A stretch of DNA of 64,000 nt from Schizochytrium sp. TIO01 (GCA_004764695.1 SMSO01000035.1:928001-992000), one strand, 5' to 3'. Shown: positions 42,287-53,844, counted from the stretch's first letter. Notes: a model not told the origin generated them from the letters alone. Numbers and translations: made by a program.

Positions 42287-44521
42287 TTAGAACCCATTAA
42301 ATTGGAGAGTCTGAATACGCATTGGTACTGGGACCTGGACACGCGATTGATTTCTTGTAAAATCATGTTCCCCACGAGGAGAAGTCTCCAGTGCAGATCC
42401 ATCTGGGTTGATTGACCGAAATTTTCTTTGAAAAGGTTTGAGGGATGCAACCCGTGGCAAGGGTACTGGTTTTCCAGCTGCAAGTGCCAATGCCTTTTCC
42501 TGCTCTAGCTGCCGACGTTTCGCTGCGCGACGCCTTTTAATTTCTTCCTCTGTGACATCAACTCGAATGCCTTTATTTGTAGAGCCTCCCCAAGCTGGGC
42601 GATCACCAATCATAATTCTTACTCGTTCCTTTTCAGCCTCAAGTTGCTGTCGCTCCTTTTCGATAATAAGTCTTCTATGTTTTGCAGCAGGGTTTTCTTT
42701 CATAAGGGGCGACTTAAAGGCTTCGATACGGCTGTAGGCAGCTGCTCGTGCTGAGTTGGGATCATACGGGAGGATGCGTTTGAACCCCCCACAGTGCGAA
42801 TCTTCAAAAGCTGTACGGAGTTCATTCAGAGGTACGGTCTCATCGTTATTTTGGTTAGAACGATTCTGTTCTTCAAGATCATCTGCTTGATCATCAGGTG
42901 TTGACGGAGACTTGTTGGTTTCGGGACATTCTTGGCAGATATTTTGATTGAATGTGGCCTGCATTGTGAGGCGGTCGCGAACCTGATGGGCTAGAGAATT
43001 TACGCTTGCAGCATTAGTCGTATGTTGGCCACCCGAAAATGCATGAAGCTGCTGCTGTTGCTGCTGCTGTTGCTGGTGAGAGTTGGCCATACCACGTCTT
43101 CTAGCTAATAGTTCCCCTACTCGCTCACGTTGGTCAGCGATTGTTGTAGGACGCTGTCGAATTTCCCCAGCCAATAAATCCTCGGCCTCAATACAACCAA
43201 GAACCAGAGACTCACGAACAACCTGCTCTTTAATTCGCTGATCTAGAGGAGCATCACAATGCAGAGATGGTGAATGATTGACTTCTATCACCCAAGGTTG
43301 AAGACCTGCATCAAGCATAATATCGAAACCAAGAATCTCAAAGCATCGAAATCCCTCCTGAATACCAGTTTGTGTTGAACCCTCTTTTCCGAAACACGCC
43401 CGGTACTCCTGAGCTAGACTAGGTTGAATCGACAAGAGTGTTTTAGTGACGATGTCTTCGATATTAGCCTGAACTTCATCAACATCATGTCCGCGGGCTT
43501 TAAGATAATCATAAAGCTGAGCAAGCGACCATTTGGACGCATCCGATGCTGCCTCTGACGGGCTCTTCGTAGTACTACTGAAGAAGGATTGCTGCTCTCC
43601 TCCAGCCTCCATGCTGTCTTTATAGTTGGCATTGTGCTTGTTGACTGCGTAGTTTGTTAAGTGCATGTAACGATTATCAAGGTTTTCTCGACGCGGGCGT
43701 TCGTACTTAACGGTACAAAAGCGCACGAGGCCCTCCCGATGCTGAAATGCACGAAGACTTGGTGTACAGCTCGTCACTAAGACGTAAATTCGTAAATCAA
43801 ATTTGTAACCATTGATCAAAAAAGGATTTGGTAAATACTGTTGTACCGCGCTAAGCCCTTGTAGGTCAGCAAGATCGTTTAAGTCATTGGTGAGAAAGAT
43901 ACCATTCCCTTGGCATCCTCCATCTGGCTTAACAATAAGCACTGGACGCTGCTTACGACTAGCGAATTCAAGCTGATACCATTTACGTAAGCTTTCTTTC
44001 TCCTTTGGAAGACACCATGTTTGAGGATGAAAATCAAAAAGCTCTGGCATTGCATTCGACAAGCGCGCAATTGTAAGACCAAGCTTGCATTTTTGACAAA
44101 TTTTCGACATACCCGGGAAGTGATTGATCTTTTGTAATGAGTTAAGCGTTGATATGGTGGACTCTGCAGTGAACCCTCCACAATCATGCCATGATATCGA
44201 CCAAGCGCCGCGACCTGCCTCGGACATACCCCATCCGAGCTTGTTGGAGCATTGGCGTACTACTTGGTAGCGCGTCTGATTTAAATTAATGTTCAGGTTT
44301 GGAATAGCCATCGTCTGGATTTTCCGAATAAGGTCGTCGTAGCTTCGGCCCTCGTCTTTGGTATCGACGTTTTCGTCTGTGTCTTTGAGATCAGATGCTA
44401 CGAAGCTTGACTCACGTTCTTCCGACAGAGTCCTCTGCAATTGCTGAGGCTCGCCATAATTGTTTTTTTCTGTCAATGACTCCTCAGCACCTATGAGCGG
44501 CAGTTGAGTCGCTGCTTGCAT
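42287..44521 (-). CDS. Tubulin-tyrosine-ligase-like polyglutamylase (TTLL6/7/13-like)
   Basis: A 744-residue enzyme. The TTL domain covers about 90-480 with the ATP-grasp motifs in order: WSISWHDCGGFT and LQKINHFPGMSKICQK (typical of polyglutamylases), VLIVKPDGGCQGNGIFL, KFDLRIYVLVTS, YMHLTNYAVNKHN and WVIEVNHSPSLHCD. A basic region follows. These enzymes add glutamate chains to tubulin tails, mostly in cilia and basal bodies. The C-terminal 250 residues carry poly-Gln and a Lys/Arg-rich helix (VTEEEIKRRRAAKRRQLEQEKALAL). Residues around GSTNKG resemble nothing I can name. Together with the MORN gene this supports a flagellated life stage. The start is the ATG at 44521. Confidence 0.92.
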   Translation of the reverse strand: MQAATQLPLIGAEESLTEKNNYGEPQQLQRTLSEERESSFVASDLKDTDENVDTKDEGRSYDDLIRKIQTMAIPNLNINLNQTRYQVVRQCSNKLGWGMSEAGRGAWSISWHDCGGFTAESTISTLNSLQKINHFPGMSKICQKCKLGLTIARLSNAMPELFDFHPQTWCLPKEKESLRKWYQLEFASRKQRPVLIVKPDGGCQGNGIFLTNDLNDLADLQGLSAVQQYLPNPFLINGYKFDLRIYVLVTSCTPSLRAFQHREGLVRFCTVKYERPRRENLDNRYMHLTNYAVNKHNANYKDSMEAGGEQQSFFSSTTKSPSEAASDASKWSLAQLYDYLKARGHDVDEVQANIEDIVTKTLLSIQPSLAQEYRACFGKEGSTQTGIQEGFRCFEILGFDIMLDAGLQPWVIEVNHSPSLHCDAPLDQRIKEQVVRESLVLGCIEAEDLLAGEIRQRPTTIADQRERVGELLARRRGMANSHQQQQQQQQQLHAFSGGQHTTNAASVNSLAHQVRDRLTMQATFNQNICQECPETNKSPSTPDDQADDLEEQNRSNQNNDETVPLNELRTAFEDSHCGGFKRILPYDPNSARAAAYSRIEAFKSPLMKENPAAKHRRLIIEKERQQLEAEKERVRIMIGDRPAWGGSTNKGIRVDVTEEEIKRRRAAKRRQLEQEKALALAAGKPVPLPRVASLKPFQRKFRSINPDGSALETSPRGEHDFTRNQSRVQVPVPMRIQTLQFNGF

Positions 44522-46470
44522 GGTCCTGCGTGCTAGCCTTCAGAGATGGAAACGAGCAGCCAGGATCAAGGATCAATAAAGCTGACTGCAAGTTAATGTT
44601 GTTAATGCCTGGTACCTCGCGTTGATTCGCCCCAACCTCGCCTTTGTTGGCTGGTGGGAATGAAGTGCCTTTCACGAATAGTTTTGAACGCGCATGGATC
44701 GCGTTTGTTGCTTGTATTGATTTTGCGCGTACGCGTGCGTACGTCCTTTGCAAACTACTGTCTATTGGTTCCCGAGCCGATGTGCCTCTATGCAGAGCAG
44801 ACAACCTATCTACTATTTGCGAGTTCTTGCCAACAATACGACGACTATGGTCATTCGCCAGATTAATGCTTTGACTGAAACGCTAGTTACTGTTTAAACT
44901 AAACGCTATTAGTCTACGAGCAACGAGTGCTAGTTTATCCGGTTCTTGTCGCCCCACCTTTGCAAGGCTGACACTTTTACTTGAGTGTATAAAGGGAATG
45001 CAATTCAGATGTGAGGATATTACGCAAAGAAGACGTTTGATACGCTATCTTTTGCAAGTAACACCTAGCCTTCCTCTGTCCATCGTCTGAATGGAGTCCT
45101 TACCACAAAGTCTTCCTTTCCTAAGAGCAAGCGCGCGGGAGTGCACTGGTTACCTTCAGAGGTGATGGTGGCCAAATCTTGGCATTGGAGATAGGTATCC
45201 GTTGTTACGCATCTGTTCTTTACGGGTTCTAGGGACTTACAAGCAATCCTATCGACAGTTTAGATTCTTGGACTACTCTCTCGCCTAATCGAGTAAGCTT
45301 GCGATAAGATTGCACCACTTCGGGCCTTGCTCACACAAACGCACTGCCGAGAATCGCCGAAGACACACTACTTCCGACCAGATTTGATTGCTTTAGCTCG
45401 AGTCTGCACCCAAAAAGTTAAGTTTTGATAAAGGAGCTGCCTCTGGTTCGTGCCGACATATATATAGGCTATGCTGTATTAGTCTCACTCGCCACTCTCG
45501 TCAGAAAAAGGGTAATGAGTTAAAGGCCTTTCTAAGCTTGGGCTTGCAGCACGAGCCAAAACAATCACAGGCTCTGCACGCACGCAAAATTCAATCTCAC
45601 CAAGCAGAGGCAACTCCTTGGAATCTTTAAACTTGGGGTTTTATAAAAAGCCAAAACCATCACCACTGACAGTATAAGAGCAAAAGTTCATGTCCCTTAT
45701 TGAAGTACTTTAAATTTTGGTACTATAAAGGAGATCATTTTGGTATTACATGGGACTAATATAAAGTCTCCAATACTACCCCACAACCACATGTAAAAGG
45801 CTTCGTCTTAGGGGGTTATAGTGCGCAGGTTGTAGCTTGGCTATGTTATAGAACGTACAAGAACTTCAAGATCCCGTGGCGGCGAAACAAACATGTAGAT
45901 TAGTTATGGAAAACTGTAGGGGTGTAAATACAAGTGGGTTTTAGAGGGATTACAAGTGGAGTATATTTCCTTTGCAAGTGAAATATATTGTTCGTGCAAG
46001 TGGGTTATGGCCGCTCTGTAGGCGGATCGAGTGGTGGTGAAGCCTTGGGAGCGGCTTGGGGTATACTTTACTTATACTGGTTCGTGTCAAAGTGGAGTAA
46101 ACAAGATATAGAGTGGAGCAAACAGTTTGTTCTACTTGTGGAGCCCAATTTGGTTCGCTTGCAAGGGTGCTTCTTTTCACTGGTCTAAAACATTTTTTTT
46201 AATTTTATTTCCTTAAAAAATTAAAAATAAAATAAAAATAAAATAAAACAGCCCCAGGAAAGATAATCTTTCTAAAAAGAAAAGAAAAGAAAAGAGAAAA
46301 CAAACATTTGCGCATAAGAAAACCAAGTCGATAGCATATGTTGCGCTTGTGAAGCTAGAAACATACGCGCGAGTGCCTCTGCTGTCCCATTGGCTTGGCA
46401 AAAGCCTCCACTCCGTGACTTCCCTGCCTCGCCAGTTGTCCTGAGCGAAGAATCCATCCAACCACGCAGC

Positions 46471-46510
46471 TATCTTCTATCTTCTATCTTCTATCTATCT
46501 ATCTCTCTAT
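46471..46510. repeat. CTTCTAT/CTAT microsatellite
   Basis: CTTCTAT heptamers pass into CTAT tetramers. Confidence 0.88.
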
Positions 46511-47363
46511 CTTCACGCACCTCTTTCTTTACTTTCTCTCTCATCTTCGCCTCCATCGATATTCCCTATTCCTCACTCCTATCTTAAACGCTATTCACCT
46601 CCCTCTAGGCCCTCTAGCCCCTGAGGCCCTCTTAGAGTATCCCCTATCCGCCTCCCTACCCTCTTAGCTTTCCTTTCAGCCTCTCATTTCTGCCCTCCTG
46701 CTAGGGTCCCGGTTATGCTAAACTCTACTCTTCGCGATGCATGCAGACGGTCAATGAAAAGAATGGTCTAAAGAGAGCGGACTAGCGGCAGCTAAGTGGG
46801 TCCTACTGGCACACCGCCTAGGCTCCTGAAAGAGGAGCGCCTGATCTTGCTTGCTAGCTCCGCTGTTTCTCTCTGCGCTCCAGGCGCCTCGGTATTGCCG
46901 CGAGGCCGGTGCGGCGCCGCGCCTCTGCTGCCTGAGAGCGGCTCCTCCGGCCCTCGCAGAGGTCGAGGCAGCCGCCGATTCTTCGTGCTCGAAGATGAGC
47001 AGAAGCGCAGAGAGATCCACAGATAGAGGGATAGATACAGAGATAGAGAGAGAAAGATAGAAATAAATAGATAAATGAATAAATAATTAATTAATTGATT
47101 AAATAAAGAAATAAAGAAATAAGTAAATAAATAAGAAACTAACTTGGCGGCGCGGCTAGTAGAAACAGTAGGGGGTACTAGCGCTCTAGAGCGGCGGCGA
47201 TTGATGGGTGTGGAAGGCTATGGCTTGTCGCTGCTAGGCGGGGGTAGGTAAGTGCTACGCGGCTGAGCAGCCAAGAAAGAATGTTAATTTGAAAGGAGGC
47301 GAAGGGAATAAGGGGGCAATAGGGAGAAGAGGAGAAGAAAAGAAAAGAAATCGAAAAGAGAGT

Positions 47364-47506
47364 AATGGTTTGTTTATTGTTTATGGTTTGTTTATTGTTT
47401 ATTGTTTGTTTATTATTGTTTGTTTATTATTGTTTGTTTGTTTATTGTTTATTGTTTGTTTATGGTTTGATTGTTTGTTTGTTTGGTTTGTTTGTTTGGT
47501 TTGTCT
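47364..47506. repeat. TTTG/TTTA compound repeat
   Basis: About 140 bases of TTTG and TTTA units with occasional TGG; one strand is almost free of C. It ends about 170 bases before the NAC alpha start. Confidence 0.9.
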
Positions 47507-47673
47507 GTAGGAGAGGATAGGGAGGGATTAGAGGAAAGGAGCGAAAGGCAACAAAAGTCAACAAAAGCCTCTCCACCGCACGCCATTTAGTCCGCGCGAG
47601 TTGCTTCGCCGCAGTTCTTGTTCGAGTTGCAATTTAGGAGGCCGTCGCCGCCGTCGAATTATTTTTTGAGACC

Positions 47674-48303
47674 ATGACCGCCGAGGAGGAGCCCAAGATC
47701 CAGGAGGTGACCGAGGAGGAGGTCGCCGCCGAGCAGGACGCCGCCGATGAGGTCGACCTCGACGACGAGGATGACCTTCCCGGCCTTGGCCGTGCCAACC
47801 GCAACGAGAAGAAGGCCCGCAAGGCTGTCGCCAAGCTCGGCCTCAAGCCCGTTGAGGGCGTGAACCGTGTGGCCATCAAGAAGAAGACCGGTGAGGTCTT
47901 CGCCATCGAGGCCCCGTACGTCATGAAGGCCCCCACCTCTGACACCTTCGTTGTCTTCGGTGAGGCCACCATGGACGACTCCGCCGCCCGCGCTCAGGCC
48001 CTCGCCGCCCAGCAGTTCGGCCCCGACGGTGCCATGAACATGGAGAAGCTCCAGGAGCTTCAGAAGCAGATGGAGGCCCTCCAGGCCCAGAGCAAGGCCG
48101 CCGCTGCCGCCCAGGGCGCCCAGGCTGCCGCCGGTGAGGCCGCCGCCGATGAGGAGGACGGCGAGGTCGACATGACCGGCCTCGACGAGAAGGATGTCTC
48201 CCTCGTCATGGAGCAGGGCAAGGTCTCCAAGGCCAAGGCCGCCAAGGTGCTCAAGGCCAACGACGGTGACGTCGTTAACGCTATTATGGAGCTGACCATG
48301 TGA
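47674..48303 (+). CDS. NACA: Nascent polypeptide-associated complex subunit alpha
   Basis: A 209-residue NAC alpha (yeast Egd2). It has an acidic N terminus, then the NAC domain with NRNEKKARKAVAKLGLKPVEGVNRVAIKKKTGEVFAIEAPYV and TFVVFGEA. An Ala/Gln-rich linker and a C-terminal UBA domain follow (DEKDVSLVMEQGKVSKAKAAKVLKANDGDVVNAIMELT). NAC binds the ribosome at the exit tunnel with the beta subunit and controls sorting of nascent chains. RNEKKARKA is the basic motif used in ribosome and nucleic acid contact. Codons end almost always in C or G, far more than in neighbouring genes, as expected for a very highly expressed gene. The length matches the family. The ATG sits in GAGACCATG. Confidence 0.97.
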   Translation: MTAEEEPKIQEVTEEEVAAEQDAADEVDLDDEDDLPGLGRANRNEKKARKAVAKLGLKPVEGVNRVAIKKKTGEVFAIEAPYVMKAPTSDTFVVFGEATMDDSAARAQALAAQQFGPDGAMNMEKLQELQKQMEALQAQSKAAAAAQGAQAAAGEAAADEEDGEVDMTGLDEKDVSLVMEQGKVSKAKAAKVLKANDGDVVNAIMELTM

Positions 48304-49374
48304 GAACGATGATTTAAGATGTTCATTTCACAACCTTTTATATTTTTCTTTGTTTGTTTATCTCCAACTGGATTTGCGCAGATCACCAGAACCTACTGAC
48401 CGTGTGCCCGCGTGCCCGCCTTCCCGAAGAGCTTTCATGTGTGCATGCGTGCATGGACGGGGGGGAACGCTTCGATTTGCGTATCTTTTTGTTGGTCAGA
48501 AAAGTTTGGGGAGTTGCGTTAAATAGTTTAAGACACTGCTGTTCTCTGCTCCGATGTGCTTTGCACACAGGGTTAGAACAGATGTATCCAAACTGTCTTG
48601 AGTGAAATCAAAGGTCCTTACGATGCTGATTAACAATCTCAATTGAGGCTGTTTGTATCTGTAGAATCTTATCTTGACCAGGCTATGAGTTGAAGTCCCT
48701 ACTTGTTTCTGAATATTTCCTCCCGTCTTGAGCCATTATCCAGATTACTCTGCTTTGTGTTGCCCTCATTCCTCCACCCTTTCACAGTTCACTATCTTGA
48801 CTCGTGTCTCCTACTTGGATCTTTGTATTGATGACTTTGACCATGAAAGGTCGCAAATTATTGTTGTTTGTTTGACGAGAAAATGGTGTTGCAATTTGAA
48901 GAACTCTACTTGTATCTCGCCTTTGTCTCCTGCATTGCATGTCGGAGTTTGATAATTCTTGCACGTTTGCCACCCTGATTCTGTGATACAAAAGCAGAAC
49001 GGGTCAGGATGATCTTCCAGTTCGGACCTGTTAATCTGTCGATTGTTGCGATACGATTGACCCATAGATTCCTTACCTAGGTCTAGCGATGAAAGGTTGT
49101 AAAACAAGTTTAAAACAAGAAAAAGAGTAGGCCTGGCCACGGGCACCGATTCAAAGTATAAAAGTAAAAGTAGTAGTACTATAGCAATTTTAAAAAAGTA
49201 TGCATTTTATCGTGGTGTCAGTCGAGTTGATGGTATTGAGCACATCCGATAGACAAGTGAGAGCTCTTCTTGACGTGCGAATTAAAATAAAAACGCGCAA
49301 TCTACATGACAAGGGAGCTGACAACAACGAGGTATACGCATCGCGTGAACGACAGGAGTGAACTTCTGACTCAC
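48304..49374. other. Convergent intergenic region
   Basis: 3' flanks of NAC alpha and the RPEL gene. Short frames only; nothing recognised. Confidence 0.6.
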
Positions 49375-50604
49375 TCAGCCCATGAGGTTGTTCAAGTGGT
49401 TCTTGAGAACTCGCAACATGGTATCAAGCATTTCGTTGACCTCGTGGTCCATTTCGAATACCTCTACCGCAGCCATGATGCGCTCATCCTCATCAAAGAT
49501 AAGATCCTTCAAGATACCCTTCAGCTGTGCATTAATAAGACCGAGTTTCTCCAAGTGCAAAGCACCCTTGAGAGCAATTGCGAAGCGAGATCTCATGAGA
49601 TAATCCTCCTCTTCCTGCTGTTGAATTTGATCCTGGGACTGGGCTTGTGATGGAGTCTCACGGTCCGGGTTTTGAGGTAGAATTCCCTTCGCTTCAAGTT
49701 CCTTCGGATCAGGGCGGTCAGAAAGTATGCGGGAGAGACTATCTTTGCGCATGGAGCGCTCAAGCTCCATTTTGGGCCGCACCAGACTGGGGGCAATATG
49801 CTCTTCTGAGGACTTCTCTGGCAGCACACCAGTGCGTTCCAGTTCTGCTACTTCGGGACGCATCTCAATATTACGCGAGACCTTATCAGCATGAATCTGG
49901 CGCTCGAGTGAGTTTCTTCGCTCCTGTAGACTCGGTGCTACGTCCAACCCAGAATGCATACCACGCCGCTTGAGTTCGTCGATGTCGGGCCGCTCCTCAA
50001 GCAGTTGTCCGACTTGATCTTTACACATTTGCTTTTTTAGTTCTTGAGCGGTCTGAGCAAGATTGTTACTCAAGCCCTTTTCTGTTTTCAAAACACCCTT
50101 TTCCTCAAGGGATGCCTGCTCTGGCCGTGTTGCCAGGCTCTGGTTCAATAATGCTCGTTTGGTCTCCTTCGAAGCATCTTCAGGCTCTGCTTCAGAGTTT
50201 GCATTCGCACTCTGTTCTTCCTTCACTGCCTTGTCCTCTGTCTCATCAGACTGCTGGTCTTCAGTTTCTTCATGTTCATCATGCTTCGTTGTTTCGCTGT
50301 CTCCATCATCATCATCGTGATCATTGTCTATATCCTCCGCAACCGCGTCTTCAAAGGAATCATCTTCCTCCTTCTTCACATCGTCGCTACCTGCCACGGT
50401 CTGCTCCTGAGCCTGGCTTTCTCCGGCAATTTCAGAGACGCCACTCTTATCGCTGACCGTTTTCGCCTCGTTAGGCTTCAGTTCAGTCGGCCCCTCGTGT
50501 CCTTCTTGCTGCTGCGACTCATTCGGCTGCTGCTGTTGCTGCTGCTGCTGCTTCTTGGCTGCATTTTTTGAGGACCGTGACTTCTTCTTCGATTTGCCGC
50601 CCAT
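49375..50604 (-). CDS. RPEL-repeat (actin-binding) protein
   Basis: A 409-residue protein with four RPEL motifs at about 151-173, 196-216, 240-262 and 288-310: LATRPEQASLEEKGVL, LEERPDIDELKRRGM, IEMRPEVAELERTGVL and LSDRPDPKELEAKGIL. In MRTF and Phactr proteins each RPEL binds one G-actin through the RP pair and neighbouring hydrophobics. The 44-48 residue spacing is regular. The N terminus is MGGKSKKKSRSSKNAAKK, followed by poly-Gln and an acidic stretch; Gly2 with a Lys-rich cluster could be a myristoyl-plus-basic membrane anchor. A helical C terminus (DYLMRSRFAIALKGALHLEKLGLI...) is unknown to me. Neither a SAP domain (MRTF) nor the Phactr PP1-binding tail is visible. I start at the ATG at 50604; upstream frame extension uses only a GTG. 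Confidence 0.85.
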   Translation of the reverse strand: MGGKSKKKSRSSKNAAKKQQQQQQQQPNESQQQEGHEGPTELKPNEAKTVSDKSGVSEIAGESQAQEQTVAGSDDVKKEEDDSFEDAVAEDIDNDHDDDDGDSETTKHDEHEETEDQQSDETEDKAVKEEQSANANSEAEPEDASKETKRALLNQSLATRPEQASLEEKGVLKTEKGLSNNLAQTAQELKKQMCKDQVGQLLEERPDIDELKRRGMHSGLDVAPSLQERRNSLERQIHADKVSRNIEMRPEVAELERTGVLPEKSSEEHIAPSLVRPKMELERSMRKDSLSRILSDRPDPKELEAKGILPQNPDRETPSQAQSQDQIQQQEEEDYLMRSRFAIALKGALHLEKLGLINAQLKGILKDLIFDEDERIMAAVEVFEMDHEVNEMLDTMLRVLKNHLNNLMG

Positions 50605-52575
50605 CTTCTCAAGAGCAAGAATACCCTTTCGACTGCTCTCTATCGTTCTCTGCTCGCGTGAACGGCGTTGCTCTTCTCCGTCCACGGCAACAATCCAACA
50701 CTGGATCGATCACTATCGATCGATCGATTGAGTTGTTATAATTGATCAATGCGTTGTCTAATATTAGGTATTATCAATTAGTATCCAAAGGGAAAGATCT
50801 CCGGGTTCGTCGCTTCGCTTCGTGAGGATATCGTGCCAGGGTGGTACGATAATGCACCTCTTTATCCCTTCTAATAAGAGAAGCTAGTTGCGTCTAGGCA
50901 ATACAATAGTACCCGAATTGTGACAAGGACTTGCAGATAATCGCGATGTTGCAATGTGGAAAGTTTTCAACGTGGTCTCGGCGTGGTATCAACGTAAAGG
51001 GAAACTAAGGAGGTTGGCGACTAGAATTGCCTGTTGTGCGCACGTATTATGTATGAAATTTTGGCAAAGCTGGGGATTTAGAATAGAGGGAAAGAGCTTC
51101 ATCATTCCACAAGCCACAAATTGGCGCACGCGTGAGGAACATGTAGAGACGCAATGAGTAAGATATGCCTGCTGATCCTCAACATAGATGGCCGCGCTGA
51201 TGAGCTGTGCAGCTTTGCATCACTCTAGAATGAAGCTTGAAGGAGCCAATTCCTCTTTGGAATTCGTTGTAAAGGCTTCTTTCCAGATGCAAACAACAAA
51301 GCATACAGTTTTGCATGCACTTCAAACTAATCATCAACCGCGAATCAAAGCACTACCTTACGTGGTTGTTTCTGCAAGAAATATTAATTACACACCTTTG
51401 CTTTAAATTCAGGTTTATTCCTGGATCTGAATTGCGTTCAATGAAGATGAGGATATCTTTCGCCAAGCCTCTCTTGCTATGTGCAATTAGAGAGCCCACG
51501 ATCGTCACACAATTGAGGCAACAAGTAAGTATTTAAAACCATAATCAGCCTGGTAGGTTCCAGTTAAGGCTATCATTATGTGTTCGGGAATCATCTTAAC
51601 CCCAACAGTATAGGTTTCATTTCCTTGTGTTTCGTTTTGTAGAATTGTAGAATTGTAGAATGCGACGTCATATCATAAGTTGCCCCCCCAGCTGCCCTTG
51701 TCCCTGCTCGTCTGCCTTTTATACCTCTAGAGTACCTAGTCTTACAAATGCCGAAAGAATTCGGAACTTTGACATTTGGATCTCTTGAGCACAATCTCAA
51801 TCAATATCCAGGGAGTTACGTAACGCACGGGTGCATAAGCAGTGCGGCACTTTCGGTAGTCGATGATGAGGCGAAGAAGGCAGCCTTAAAGGCGATCAAG
51901 CGGGCGGTCTTCGTCAGTTGCGCCGCCTCGAACGCAGCAAAGATCCCCTTCAACTTGACCTCTGTCGAGTTGGCCTTTCTTGAGCAGCTCGCGTGCTGGG
52001 TAGGGTCTACGGCACGAGGTTTTCACGACAAAGTAAGATGCCTACTCAATGTAATACGATGCCATGCCGCTCTTGGAACAAGGGAGAGCTTTGTGCATTT
52101 CTGGCGATCAGGAATTTGACGCGCCATTGCCAGAGCGGCTGCCGCTAGCTGCACAGCCAAGCACCGAGCAGCAGCGGCTTTTGCAAACCGCATGATCAGC
52201 AGGCGAAGTGGCATAGCTCTGGCCCTGACATGGAATCAGAGCAAGCGCTCAGATATCGGTCCGTCAAGGCCACAGAGATGTCCCTCACCATCACACGGCA
52301 GAACAGCAAACGGTATCCAGCAACTGCCAAAGCTTCTGAAAACGACTCCTCTACCAAACGCACACACGCACACCCACACGCGACTCGTGTCTCATTCCCA
52401 TCCAAGACGTCATCCGCACAACCAGCTCAGTCGAGGAGATCCACGGGGAATCAAGACCCAAGACATGGCCTCGAACACTCTTCTCTTTACATCCTATCCA
52501 TATGTGTGTGTATATATATGTACGTTTCAATCAAAACATATCATATCCTCTCTTTAGGAATAACATATAAAACAG

Positions 52576-52610
52576 AGCAAAGCAAAGCAAAGCAAAGAAA
52601 GCAAAGCAAA
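52576..52610. repeat. AAAGC pentamer repeat
   Basis: About seven AAAGC units, one interrupted by an extra AAAG. Confidence 0.92.
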
Positions 52611-53112
52611 TAACAAAACCCATGAACACACCTTGCGCTCCAGCCCGACCCTTCAGCCTACATACATGGTCGGACTGTCCCTACTCCTACCGGTTAAGCG
52701 CATCCCTCCTTACCAGCCGCGGCGGTTACATAAAAACCTGTATCAAACGCATTGGGGCGCTTTCCAGGCCCTTGGATGCTCCTGTGAAATCTCCGCCTCG
52801 CGCGATGCAAGCTTCGTGAAATCCTGCCCCGGGGCTCTTGCAACCGCGTCGCCTGCGTCGCCTGCGTCGCCTGGCCTTTGGAGGCTGCGGCGAAGCAGGA
52901 GAGGCGCAGGCGTCTGCCGCCATCTCCACCTCCACCTCCTTCGCAGGGTCTTTCTTTGCCGTTCTGCCTTTTATTGAGCTCTCGAGAGCCTTCGCTGTTT
53001 CTCGTTCCGCTCGTGCCGCTCTTTGAAAGGCTGCCTGGCTAGCGGTCCGTATAGGGAAAAGCATAGCAATCGGCCTGGTCTCGAGGGCTCTCTAAAGCTT
53101 AAAATCGATTGC

Positions 53113-53184
53113 ATTATTCATTCATCCATTCATTCATTCATTCATTCATTCATTCATTCATTCATTCATTCATTCGTTTATTCA
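53113..53184. repeat. ATTC tetranucleotide microsatellite
   Basis: About 18 ATTC units with two substitutions near the ends. Confidence 0.95.
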
Positions 53185-53350
53185 CGAGTTCGAAGAAACT
53201 CGAAGGATCGCTTTGGGTTTCGAAGAACCACTGCATAAAACGTGGCTCAAACCACGGAGGTTTGGGATGGGTGAGAGGCTTTGGCCGCTTTTTTAATTGT
53301 GCCTGGAATCTTGAAATGAAGAAAACCAAGCTTAGCGGTAGCAGTTTCTG

Positions 53351-53380
53351 AAAGTAAGTAATAAGTAAGTAAGTAAATAC
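53351..53380. repeat. GTAA microsatellite
   Basis: Imperfect AAGT/GTAA units. Confidence 0.85.
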
Positions 53381-53405
53381 GTAAGCGCTTAAGTGAGTGA
53401 GTGCG

Positions 53406-53542
53406 TACTTTCATACTTTCATACTTTCATACTTTCATACTTTCATACTTTCATACTTTCATACTTTCATACTTTCATACTTTCATACTTTCATACTTTC
53501 ATACTTTCATGCTTTCATGCTTTCATGCTTTCATGCTTTCAT
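53406..53542. repeat. TACTTTCA octamer array, about 17 copies
   Basis: About 13 perfect TACTTTCA units are followed by about 4 TGCTTTCA units, so the last block carries one shared A-to-G change. No spacers are present. Confidence 0.97.
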
Positions 53543-53813
53543 GAGGTGAGAAGGAGGAATAGTTTTAGGGAATAAAGAAAAAATAAAGAAACTAAGCCTA
53601 CATGAAATAAATGTAAAGGGGTAAAGGACGATCCATCGGTGTGAAAGGAGGGTGCTGTACTGGGTCCGGAAGACAGACCCGTGGGAGACGGAAAGCAATT
53701 CCCCAACGTGACGTTGAGCCAAGGCGCCAGTAAATCAACACGGAGAGAGAGAGAAGCTGCTGCTGCCTGCTGGCTCGGGTTTTAGATAGTTGTCGTTGCG
53801 GTTTGTCAGGTCG

Positions 53814-53844
53814 GTTGTTGTTGTTGTTGTTGTTGCTGTTGTTG
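53814..53844. repeat. GTT repeat in the cytochrome b5-ACAD leader
   Basis: About ten GTT units, one changed to GCT, end about 20 bases before the start codon. Confidence 0.93.

Larger units (their letters stand above)
44522..47673. other. 3.1-kb divergent gene-free region
   Basis: This gap contains A/T-rich tracts (46190-46250), CTTCTAT/CTAT repeats (46471-46510), an AATA-rich stretch (47060-47140) and a long TTTG/TTTA repeat (47364-47506). The last 100 bases form a GC-rich leader before NAC alpha. No gene is seen. Confidence 0.6.

Noticed and set aside
51748-52119. 123-codon frame with ATG in a large gap
   Set aside because: No recognisable motif, no codon bias like the confirmed genes, and length within chance for this gap.
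53406-53542. CRISPR-like regularity
   Set aside because: It is a continuous 8-bp tandem repeat without spacers, in a eukaryotic genome.
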